This document shows positions 45,932-55,274 of a DNA stretch of 64,000 bases, piece after piece. How positions within the stretch are numbered: the first letter of the stretch is position 1; each line of letters begins with the position of its first letter. The notes under the pieces are model-generated. The model did no database searches. It was not told the DNA's origin and saw nothing but the letters and a program-made list of their open reading frames with translations. Both the position numbers and the translations under genes were made by a program. Source of the DNA: Eutrigla gurnardus (taxonomy: Eukaryota > Chordata > Actinopteri > Perciformes > Triglidae); the NCBI GenBank assembly GCA_963514095.1, contig OY741267.1:2268413-2332412 (forward strand), written 5' to 3'.

Positions 45932-47733
45932 TCATATAGAACAGACAGGTTGACAAGGTTGACATAGGGCATACATTAGAGAAAATGGGATTATCATTAA
46001 CACAGACAATGAGTTACACGTTAGAGAATATGAAGTCCACTTTTCCCAGTACTTGGCAAATTGTTCAGCTCGTAGTCTTAGGACGAAGGTCAGTTTTTCC
46101 ATGCACTGTATTTCGTTAACAATGGTGATCCAGTCATTCTTTGATGGCAAATTTGTCTGCAGCCACTTCCGTGTAATGGCCTTTTTGCTTGCAGCCAAAA
46201 GCACTTTGTAAAGATAGTTGTCCTGAGCCATAAGTCCAACTGGGAATTTACCCAGGTATAACGTGATGAAAGAAAAATCAACTTTTAAACCAAGGATTGA
46301 CTGAATTTCTTCAGCAAGCTCTTGCCAATATGGTTGGATAAGCGGGCAAGCCCAGAATATATGAAAGTGATCGGCCATTGTCTGGCCACATTGTCTCCAG
46401 CATTTATCCTGTCCCTGAAAACCCTGCTGTTTAAATTTCAATTTAGGAGTAACAAAACATTTTATTATGTTCTTCCAGCAGAATTCTCGCCAAGCTCTGG
46501 AGTTGGTGGTTTTAGCTTGACCTGCCCAAACAGATTTCCAATCATCCTCAGATATCTCCAGGCTAGACTCCGCCTCCCATTTTTGCTTAACCTGGATAGT
46601 AGAATGGTTCTTGGAGTTTTGTAGTCTTTTGTAAATTTGTGAAATTAAATGTTTACTGTCTTTAGCATTATATGCATCTATAAATACACTGATCAGATTG
46701 GCATCTTTATTATCTGTTAGTTTTATTTCCTTGTTGAAGTAATCTCTGACCTGGAAATATCTGAACATATCCTCTCTTCCCAGTCTGTATGATTTACAGA
46801 TGTGGGTGAAAGATTGTGTAGGCCATCCTTATCAACTATAGTGCAGTAGGCGGTAATACCATTGTGTGTCCACTGCCTGAATCGCTTATCTAGAAGTGAT
46901 GGTATAAATTCTGAGTCATGTGACACCCATTTCAATAATTTTGCATGCTTCCCAAGATGGAGTTTTTTACAGGAGCTAAACCACACCTTAAGAGCAGCCC
47001 TGGTCCAGCAATTTAATTTATCCAGGTGGGGATCATGGTGTTGGCAATTACCTAATAAAGCCTGTATTGGTGTTTCACATTGCTTTAACTCCAAGTCTTT
47101 CCATATAGCTGAATAGTTTGGATTACACCAGCAAGCTAGAGGTCTTAGCTGGGCAGCAATATAATAGTCCTCCACTCATGGTAGAGAGAGTCCCCCCTCA
47201 TCTTTAGGTAACTGCAAGGTCTTATATTTTATTCGGGCCTCTTACTGTTCCAGACAAATCTTGATATAATTCTATTCCATTCCCTAAAATCTTTTGCGGG
47301 GATCTCTACAGGAAGTGACTGGAATAGATACAGTAGCCGGGGAAGGACATTCATTTTTATCGTTTCAATTCTATTTGACATGTCTAAAGGTAGTACAGTC
47401 CATCTATCTAGATCTGCTTTGATATTCTTAATAACTGGATCATAATTTGTCTTATATATTTTGGTAATGTCTTTTGGGATCCAAACTCCTAAATATTTAA
47501 TGGCAGGGGCATCCCATTTAAAATCAAATCTGCCTTTCAAGTCAGTGTTCGGTGTGAAATTATATGTGAGTATCTGGGTCTTGTGTGTATTCAATTTATA
47601 CCCGGAATATGAGCCAAACAGTCTCAAAAGAGACATCAGCTTAGGTATACTTCTTTGTAAATCAGTTAAAGTGAGCAATATGTCATCTGCGAACAGACTT
47701 ATCTTATACTCACTGCCTCCGATTGAAATGCCT
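45932..47733 (-). pseudogene. L1 ORF2, C-terminal part
   Basis: From the top: KISLFADDILLTLTDL (reverse-transcriptase catalytic FADD) at about 47700. Next NTHKTQILTYNF, IKYLGVWIPKDITKIY, WTVLPLDMSNRIETIKMNVL and ISRFVWNSKRPE (47229-47678). Then LRPLACWCNPNYSAIWKDLE (46723-47175), and finally a Cys/His-rich tail CWRQCGQTMADHFHIFWACP (45932-46768). The order is that of L1 ORF2 after motif C. Frame changes near 47200 and 46750 break it. The N-terminal endonuclease is lost. Confidence 0.88.
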
Positions 47734-48389
47734 TTACAGTTTTTCTCAAATGCTAAAACACAAAAGCCAATCCTCTAAACCAAATGACCAGTTGTCTAAA
47801 CACATTTACTAAATCTAGCAATCATTTGCCAATATCATAAACACATTTCACATGAAGACACAATTCACAAAACACAATCCTCCGTTCTCATAAATCTAAA
47901 CACATTTTTCCTTGCTAAAACACAAGTTGCAAAAGAACTCTGCTCATATTCTCAAATGAAAGCTCATGTGATGCAAAATGGCTGCCACAGTCAGCAATAT
48001 TTGAACACAATGAACACACCTGGCGTCACTCATTACACACAACGACTCAAAATTGAAGACACTTGTTGCTAATGCTGTAACCACATGTATAAAAGCAAGT
48101 TCAGAGTGCACAGTTTGCTGAAGATTCCAAACAAATACAATGGATGAAGGCAGAGTCAGGGGAAGAGGAATTCGAGTGAGAGGAGGGAGAGGAGCTGGCC
48201 GTGGAAGAAGAGGAGCAGGCCAACGAGGAAGAGGAGTTCGAATCAGAGGAGGAAGAGGAGCAGGCCAACGAGGAAGAGGAGGAGGCCAACAAGGGAGAGG
48301 AGAAGGTCCAGGAGGGAGAGGAGAAGTTCCAGGAGGAAGAGGAGCAGGCCAACGAGGAAGAGGAGCAGGCCAAGGGAGAGGAGAAGGTA

Positions 48390-49585
48390 CATTACATTTA
48401 CATTTACATTTATGCATTTGGCTGACGCTTTTATCCAAAGCGACTTACAATCGAGGATAAAACATTCAAACAACAGCACAATGTGAGGGAAACTAAGCTA
48501 AGTCAAGTGCTAAGTCAAGTGCAGCATTTAGGCTTGGAGAAAATCTCTTACAGTTTTTCTCGATCGTTTACACACATTTTCTGAAAGCATGCCTCATACT
48601 CTCAGAACTCTACACACAAATCAAAAAAACACACACACAATGGGCAAAACCCCTCAATTCTCCTGCAAAATGAAACTTTACATTCAAAACAATGTTATTT
48701 CTTCTCAAAATGGTATTTTGTTTTCAAATGACACACACAAACCATCATATGAATAGACATTTATAAGAACCAGTTGAACACTGATGTGCTCAATGTAAAA
48801 CACGATGAACACTTCTTCTCCATTTACCATAATGACTTAGGCCTTTTTTTGTTCAGTGTTACACTCACTACAGACAATACATACATAAATGTGTTGTAAA
48901 ATATTTTAGAATATTGTTTTTATATATTTTATTTTTCCCACAAGAATACTGTAATGTACACAGTGTTCCTCCCAACCAACACAAAGTTGCATATACAGTG
49001 GTCTACATACAAAACCAGAAGAATTTACTGTACAGGCAATGCAAGCGATGGCCGAGCAGCGGGGGAAATATCGCCTAGCATGGCAAATCCATGCTAGGCT
49101 CCTCCTCGTACTCTCACTCCTCTGGCTCTGCCCCTGTTGCCAATGTTGGCATCCATTGCTCCAAAACAGAAGAGCTCACCTGTTGCACTTTTATGCTAAT
49201 GTTCTGATTGCAAATTGTAAAACTGTGTTGCAGGTGTTTTCCCATGTGATGAGTCAGTGTGCATAGTAGGGAAATTAACTTTAGAATTTTGAATGGCAGT
49301 GTGTTCCTTGTGAAAACAAGAGATTTTCCCCATGAAAATTGTGCCAAATGCAGAGAATTGTGTGTAGTGTTTTGAAAAAAGTGTGTTTTAAAACTGCAAT
49401 TTGAGTGTAAAGCAGGAATTGTGCTTGCAGTTTAGCAGAGCTAGTTCAGGATGTTGGTGAATGAGTTACATGTTGTGGTCATTGTGTCTCAAGTACCAGT
49501 ATTTGTGTGTAAACAATTGAGAAAAACTGTAAGAGTTTTCTTGAAGGTGGAGAGGGTATCTGTAGTACATTTACATTTATGCACA
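48390..49585. mobile_element. Repeat inserted in transposase exon 1
   Basis: Begins TACATTACATTTACATTTAC, then ATGCATTTGGCTGACGC and TATCCAAAGCGACTTACAA, a common fish repeat word set. It ends with TACATTTACATTTATG again near 49570. It carries the element 48551-49529. Family not determined. Confidence 0.6.
48551..49529 (-). mobile_element. Second copy of the 42534-43549 family
   Basis: TA-flanked (48549-48550, 49530-49531), ends CAGTTTTTCTCGATCGTTTA and TAAACAATTGAGAAAAACTG. Very similar to 42534-43549 but lacking the stretch that encodes the C-terminal DVDEV remnant and with a CTAGCATGGCAAATCC insertion near 49075. Confidence 0.88.
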
Positions 49586-51018
49586 TTTATGTCCAGGAGG
49601 GAGAGGAGAAGGTCCAGGACGAAGAGCAAGACGACCTCGCACCATCATTACGGACGAGATGCGAGCAACAGTCATTGACCATGTCATTGTCCATGGCATG
49701 ACAATGGCTGAAGCAGGACTAAGAGTCCGTCCAAACCTGAGTAGGTTCACCGTGGCCACCATTATCAGGGCATTCAGACAACACAACAGGTATTGTACTC
49801 TATTGCTTTCTTTGTCACAATACAGTTTTACAAGCCTGTGAAAGTAGTCTATTGGTTTCAAATCAGTTGTTATTGTAAAACATGTCAATTGACAACACAT
49901 GTTTTTTTCTTTAGAGTTGAAAGAATGCCGCATAGAGGTGGGAGGGTTGCCATATTTACAGCGGCACAAGAAACCCTCATTGTGGATATGGTTCGTGAGA
50001 ACAACCTCATCAGACTCCGGGAGATCAGAGACAAAGTCATTGCCGATAATGTCAACTTTGAGGGCATTGATGATGTTAGCTTGGCCACAATAGACAGAGT
50101 TCTCCGGCGCCAAAAGATGCGGATGAAACAGGTCTATAGGGTTCCCTTTGAGCGCAACTCTGCGCGACACAAAGACCTACGTTACGAGTATGTGCAAGTA
50201 AGTATACATCCATGTTCACAGTACAGTTAGTGGACATACTGTGTTGCTCAGTGGCCTACATTACTTCTGGACAATACTGTGCTACCTGATTGACTTCTGA
50301 ACACCTGTGCACTTTCACATTTTCACAGAGGATATTACAGTTGGACACGATGGCCAGACGTCATGAGTAACTCTTCCTGGATGAGGCTGGCTTCAACCTG
50401 CAGAAACGAAGGCAAAGAGGCCGTAACATCATTGGCCAAAGAGCAATCACTGAGGTTCCTGGCCAACGGGGGGGTAATATTACTCTTTGTGCGGCCATGG
50501 GTTCAGAGGGGCTTGTCCACCGGCATGCTGTCCTTGGGTCTTACAACACCCAACGTCTCCTCACCTTCCTAGAGGAACTAAGAGACATCCTCCTGGACCG
50601 CCAACAACACCATCCTGGGCCTGCACATCCCATTTATGTGATCATTTGGGACAATGTCCGCTTCCACAGAACGAACCAAATCAGAGAGTGGTTCACCACC
50701 AACAGTGACCAGTTTTTAAACGTCTGTCTGCCACCCTACTCCCCTTTCCTGAACCCTATAGAGGAGTTCTTCTCATCGTGGAGATGGAAGGTTTATGACC
50801 GACAACCATACACCAGAGAGAACCTCCTAAGGGCAATGGAGCTGGCCTGTGGTGACATCCCAGTGGAAGCCTTCCAAGGATGGATGCACCATTCCAGGGC
50901 GTTTTTCCCGCGGTGCCTGGCAAGACAGAATATAGCCTGCGATGTGGATGAGGTGATGTGGCCTGATGCAGCTCATCGACATGATGCTGCACAGTGATTG
51001 TGGTGTGTGTGTGGTGTG

Positions 51019-51024
51019 AATAAA
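51019..51024 (+). terminator. Poly(A) signal of the DD36E transposase gene
   Basis: AATAAA 22 bp after the TGA at 50995-50997. Confidence 0.6.
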
Positions 51025-52445
51025 CTAAATAAAAAAACTTCACATCCTGAACATGTTTTCAAGAGTACTGTTGTGGGCAATAGATTCTGTTTTTGCATTG
51101 AGTTGTGTTACAGTAGTGTACATGTAGTATTTTCTATAGATTTATACTCTTCATATGAAACTCACAAATCTAAATGCCTAATCCTCTACAGAGATCTAAG
51201 AAGATCCGTTACTGTAAAGTTTCTAAAAATATGCATTGGCAGTTATGAAACAAAGAACCTTCTCACAAATTGAGCATTGTGTTTTCAATTGTTTTGCTTT
51301 AGTGCGTAATGATGTGTATAGTGTTTACATTTTTGAAAGCTTCGAGCTGCTCTTTTGGTGTGAAAGTTTGAGTTTTGAAGTGAGAAGGTGTGGTTGTGTT
51401 TATGTAGCTTTAGAAAAGGGTGTTGTGTTTAGACATTGGGGAACATAGAGGAAACGTTTGTGAAATGTGTTTTAGCATTTGAGAAAAACTGTAAAGAGTT
51501 TACGTGCTCTTTAAAATTGAGGGGAAAGCCTGATTTAACAAAAGGGCCCCTCTTTGAGGTTACAAAAGTTACTTCAGTTGGCATAGTACTCTACCATGGC
51601 AGTCTTTCCACCAGACCACTCTCCCATTTTCAATTGGCCTGCTTAACTCAAGCTAAAAGTCAGTCTTTGATCAACGTGAAGAAGATCAAATTAAATAAAT
51701 TAATAAAATAATAATAATAAAAAGGGGGGGGGGGGCAGGAGGGAGAGGATAACAGTTATTATGAGTCATTTGCTAATTATCAAATCACCTGGTGGGGCTA
51801 AGGGAGATCAGACACATTTAGAGCCTGGCACTGGAGTCAGGTCTCCTGAGGGTTGTGGCGGAAAGCACCCAGCTTCTTTCGTATCAGCTCCGGGTGGGAT
51901 GCTCGTTGACGATGCTTATCCCTGACCCTCTCCCACGCTGTGATGCGAGGCTCTGGGACTGGACCTGGCTCGTTTTGGTCGATGGGGAACTCCCTTTTCC
52001 GCAGGTCATCTGCGGCTTCTCTTGCGTCGTTGTAAATCCTGGGTCCACCGTCCAAAAACACCTTGAGCTTAGCGGGTGGGGGGGTCTGAAACCGCACACC
52101 CTTCTCTTTAAGCACTCTCCTTATTCCTGCATACTCTCTTCTTTTCTTAACTACCTCCGTCGGGAAGTCGTGGTCAAAATAAACTCTCTTGCCTTTGTAA
52201 AAGACCTCCTTCTTCTTCCAAGCAGACGACAGGATCAGTTCTTTAGTTTTATACTTGTGAAAGTTAATTATTATGGAACACGGCGGAGCCTCTCGTGGTG
52301 GTCACGGAGCCAGGGCTCTGTGGCAGCGCTGTATTTTCAGATCGAGCTCGCTTGGAGTAGCCAGCTCAGACTTTAATAGTTTGGCCACAAAGTCCATCAT
52401 ATTATTTTCTTCCTCACCTTCAGGTATTCCATAAATGCGGACATT

Positions 52446-52596
52446 CACTAGCAAGGACCACACCGTCAACCAGATACGTTTAAGGGTTTTATTGATATTG
52501 AACAAAAGACGTGTCGAAGATCTCGATACCGGATGCGGAGCGTTGTGGGGCTTCTGTAGGGAATCAGCCGCCGCTCCCAGGCGGCGACGGACCCCC
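52446..52596 (-). repeat. Ngaro split direct repeat B2
   Basis: 151 bp starting CACTAGCAAGGACCACACCG (plus). Matches 52778-52928 with about three visible differences (GCCGCCGCTCCCAGG against GCCGCTGCTCCCGGG). Confidence 0.93.
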
Positions 52597-52659
52597 CTCA
52601 TGGACCTGTGAGGAGAGGATGGAAAGAAGAGCAGGGAGAGAAAAGGGGTGGGGGGGAGG

Positions 52660-52774
52660 GGCGCAGAGTGCGGGAGCGAAGCGGAGGAGATGGTCAGGTG
52701 GTTATTTATAGGATGCGGAAATTGGCGCTGTTGAGGTGTGGTCCTGCTCCCGAAACTTCGCCAATTAGGCTACA
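52660..52774 (-). repeat. Ngaro split direct repeat A2
   Basis: 115 bp from GGCGCAGAGTGCGGGAGCG to CGCCAATTAGGCTACA (plus), matching 57521-57635 without a visible difference. Confidence 0.93.
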
Positions 52775-52777
52775 ATT

Positions 52778-52928
52778 CACTAGCAAGGACCACACCGTCA
52801 ACCAGATACGTTTAAGGGTTTTATTGATATTGAACAAAAGACGTGTCGAAGATCTCGATACCGGATGCGGAGCGTTGTGGGGCTTCTGTAGGGAATCAGC
52901 CGCTGCTCCCGGGCGGCGACGGACCCCC
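52778..52928 (-). repeat. Ngaro split direct repeat B1
   Basis: Second copy of the 151-bp B repeat, directly after ATT at 52775-52777 and directly before the recombinase stop. Confidence 0.93.
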
Positions 52929-52939
52929 AAAACCTCCAA

Positions 52940-53895
52940 TTATTTTAACAGGGATTGAGCGGACCTGAGATCTTTGAGATCCGAACGGATGTAGCGGTGG
53001 TACGTTTGGGAGGACCAGCGGCCCATGATGCGAATGAAATGTTCTGGGACGCCACTACGGGAGGCTGAAGTGGCGGCTCCGATCCTGAAGGAGTGCCCGG
53101 AATAGTTGAGGGGCGCGATACCGGACGATGAGAGCACGAGGCGAAGGTGATGGTGAAACCAGAATCGTGTAGCCACTTGGCCGGATTTGGAAATAAAGAG
53201 GGGATCTGTCGTGGTAGAGCTCTGGGATTTGCGGAATTGCAAGAAGTTCGAGAGGGTTTCGAAGGGGTTTAGTGGTGATTGGACCCGGAAGAAGAAGACG
53301 GGTGTAGGCGGACCAAATTGGTTAGTTTTGGTTTGCTTTAAGTGGAACACCATGATGTCGTCTGAAAAGTGGGACAAATCGGAAATGCAAGCGTGACGGC
53401 TCGGGTCGAAGTAGATGGTTGAAGTAGGACACCGAAAAAGGCTAGCAGAAACATGGCTTCCAGGGTTCTGGCGATTTGGGGAGTGCCGTACCCAGAGTGG
53501 ATTGTGTGGAGGCAGGTGCACAGCAGGTCTGCAGTAAGAGGGAGACGCTGAGGTTTCGTGGCTGGCTCTTGGCATAGGAGTCCTCTGATGAGGGAAGATA
53601 TTTGGGGATGGCTGGTGGCCAGCCCCGGACTGCCGGTTATTAACTTGGAGAAGAAGCTTAAGCCACTAAGGTAAGCTTTGATGGTGTGTGTTTTGATTGC
53701 CCTGATGGAATGGGCATAAGTGATGTAAGAAGTCAAAGTGATGAGATCGAACGACGGAAAGGTTATGTTGTATAGGTTGTGGAATTGGTGGAAGCTTTTC
53801 CAAGCCGTCCAGTAGGAAGAGAGTGTTGAGGGTGATAGGCTATTGATGATGGAGCTCTGGGATTCGCTGATCAGGAGTCTTAGCGCTGGAGTCAC
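52940..53895 (-). pseudogene. Ngaro tyrosine recombinase, one frame break
   Basis: The N-terminal frame 53895-53338 reads LSPSTLSSYWTAWKSFHQFH (SAM-like, DNA-binding half) and TYAHSIRAIKTHTIKAYLSG, then RTLEAMFLLAFFG. The C-terminal frame 53575-52940 has HSFRIGAATSASRSGVPEH with the catalytic His-x-x-Arg, then GRWSSQTYHRYIR with the nucleophile Tyr candidates. The two frames overlap and must switch near 53430-53440, where a few bases appear missing. In the family the enzyme inserts a circular cDNA by site-specific recombination. Starts immediately at the end of the RT frame. Confidence 0.88.
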
Positions 53896-55274
53896 AAGGT
53901 GAATGTCAGCGCTGAATATGGAGGAACTGGCGTCGGGAAGATGTTGGCGTGAGGCGCCAAGCTTCTGAACTTCTGGAAAAGGAAGCGGGAAAGAGAGTCA
54001 GCAATGGCGTTGGCATGGCCGGGTACATGGGCTGCGCGGAGAACATATTGGTGGGTGACGGAGTGCCAGGTGAGACGTCGTGTGAATGGCATGATGGATG
54101 GGGAGTTGGAGCGACCTTTGTTAATGATGTCTACTGCCGCGAGGTTATCGGAATATATGAGAATGGATTCGCGGGACCATTCGTGTCCCCACAAGATGGC
54201 GGCGGCTATTATGGGGTAGATCTCGAAGAGCGCAGAGGAAGCGACTTGGCATTCATTTGCGAGCTCTGGGGGCCATGCTGCTGCGAACCATCTTCCGTTG
54301 TAGAAACCCCCAAAACCGACTGAAGGAGCGGCATCGGTGTACAGGTGAATGTCATGTGGGTGCCTAAGTTGGTCGTGGTAGAAGAAGGTGATACCGTTCC
54401 AGTTGGAGAGGAGGTTGAGCCACAGGCGGAGTTCAGCACGGCTTGGGCTATCCAGGGAGATGGAGGTCAAGAGTGATGGAACGGAAGAAGCGACAGATAG
54501 TAAGTGGGATATGAAGGCTCGCCCTTGGGGGATGATGCGTAGGGCGAAGTTAAGGTGGCCCAGAAGGGACAGCAGTTGACGTTTGGTGCAGCACGGGGCG
54601 TAAAGGAAATTGGAGATCAGGAGGCTGATTCGGTTGAGCTTTTCAACCGGGAGAGAAGCCTGGAACTTATTTGTGTCGAGGGTGATACCGAGAAACTCTA
54701 GGGATGTGGAGGGGCCCTCGGTTTTCTCGGCGGACAGTGGAACTCCAAGGTCGGCAAAGACTGAAGTCAAGATGACCAGGCCGGAGGCTGGTGGTGACGA
54801 TGGGGGGGAAATGATAAGAAAATCATCCAAGAGATGGATGACGTAAGGAATCCCATGGTTGTTGGACAGGATCCAGCAAAGGGCTTCGGACAGGGTGTCG
54901 AATAGTTTGGGGCTGCTTTTACAGCCGAAAGTGAGCCTGACGGCGAAGTAGTATACACCGCGCCAGCGGACACCGAAGAAGCGCCAGAAGTCGGGGTGGA
55001 TGGGGAGGACTTTGAAGGCGTTGGTGATGTCGGTTTTTGAGAGCCATGACCCTTTGCCGGCAAGTTTAATGAGGGCGATGGCATGGTTGATGGTGGCATA
55101 GTGAAGGGAAAAATCCTCACTCGGGACCAAGCTGTTGATGCTGGGGATGGTACTGCTGTGGGGTGCTGAAAGATCTATGATAATGCGTTTCTTGCCGGAG
55201 TATTTCCTAGTTGCAATGCCGAGGGGGCTGATGCGAAAGTTAGGAAAAGGGGGATGGACGAATGGTCCGATCAT
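53892..55274 (-). CDS. Ngaro reverse transcriptase / RNase H
   Basis: 460 codons, intact. RT motifs in order: KKRIIIDLSAPHSS (about 28-41), KTDITNAFKVLPIHP (motif A Asp), VRLTFGCKSSPKLF (motif B), VIHLLDDFLIISPP (motif C, LLDD instead of YxDD). RNase H: DIHLYTDAAPSVGFGG, ALFEIYPIIAAAIL, LIYSDNLAAVDIIN and HVPGHANAIADSLSR supply the D-E-D-(H)-D set. Its frame overlaps the gag end by 35 bp, so expression needs frameshifting or reinitiation. No integrase or protease, as expected for the group. Confidence 0.93.
   Translation of the reverse strand: MIGPFVHPPFPNFRISPLGIATRKYSGKKRIIIDLSAPHSSTIPSINSLVPSEDFSLHYATINHAIALIKLAGKGSWLSKTDITNAFKVLPIHPDFWRFFGVRWRGVYYFAVRLTFGCKSSPKLFDTLSEALCWILSNNHGIPYVIHLLDDFLIISPPSSPPASGLVILTSVFADLGVPLSAEKTEGPSTSLEFLGITLDTNKFQASLPVEKLNRISLLISNFLYAPCCTKRQLLSLLGHLNFALRIIPQGRAFISHLLSVASSVPSLLTSISLDSPSRAELRLWLNLLSNWNGITFFYHDQLRHPHDIHLYTDAAPSVGFGGFYNGRWFAAAWPPELANECQVASSALFEIYPIIAAAILWGHEWSRESILIYSDNLAAVDIINKGRSNSPSIMPFTRRLTWHSVTHQYVLRAAHVPGHANAIADSLSRFLFQKFRSLAPHANIFPTPVPPYSALTFTL

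Larger units (their letters stand above)
48140..50997 (+). pseudogene. DD36E transposase, three coding exons, interrupted and with one stop
   Basis: Exon 1: 48140-48388 plus 49586-49789 (split by a repeat). Exon 2: 49915-50197. Exon 3: 50329-50997. Introns have GTATTG...TTTAG and GTAAGT...CACAG ends. The N-terminus is an Arg/Gly-rich tract (MDEGRVRGRGIRVRGGRGAG and on, about 80 residues). Next come helix-turn-helix-like segments (DEMRATVIDHVIVHGMTMAE; FTAAQETLIVDMVRENNLI). The DDE domain has FLDEAGF (Asp codon 50380), IIWDNVRFH (Asp 50650) and PFLNPIEEFF (Glu 50761), so 36 residues separate the last two. A TAA at 50368-50370 just before the first Asp and the split exon make this copy inactive. 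Such DDE proteins cut and paste their own TA-flanked DNA. Confidence 0.88.
47737..51491 (+). mobile_element. Intron-containing Tc1/mariner (IS630-type) transposon, DD36E spacing
   Basis: TA at 47735-47736 and 51492-51493. The 26-bp inverted repeat begins CAGTTTTTCTCAAATGCTAA and is perfect at both ends. It encodes the transposase described in the next entry and an AATAAA at 51019. A repeat of about 1.2 kb (48390-49585), itself containing a relative (48551-49529), was inserted into its first coding exon. It landed in L1 ORF2 next to the FADD box. Confidence 0.9.

Noticed and set aside
48201..48479. Acidic (Glu-rich) plus frame and Leu-rich minus frame over the transposase start.
   Set aside because: Shadow frames of the purine-rich Arg/Gly-coding stretch. 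Only the Arg/Gly frame continues into the conserved transposase after the insertion.
51499..51836. Possible L1 ORF2 start (endonuclease) between ORF1 and the DD36E element.
   Set aside because: The sequence does not show the QETH or other endonuclease motifs and contains a homopolymer and a TAA in the frame leading to FADD. It is leftover inter-ORF or deletion-junction sequence.
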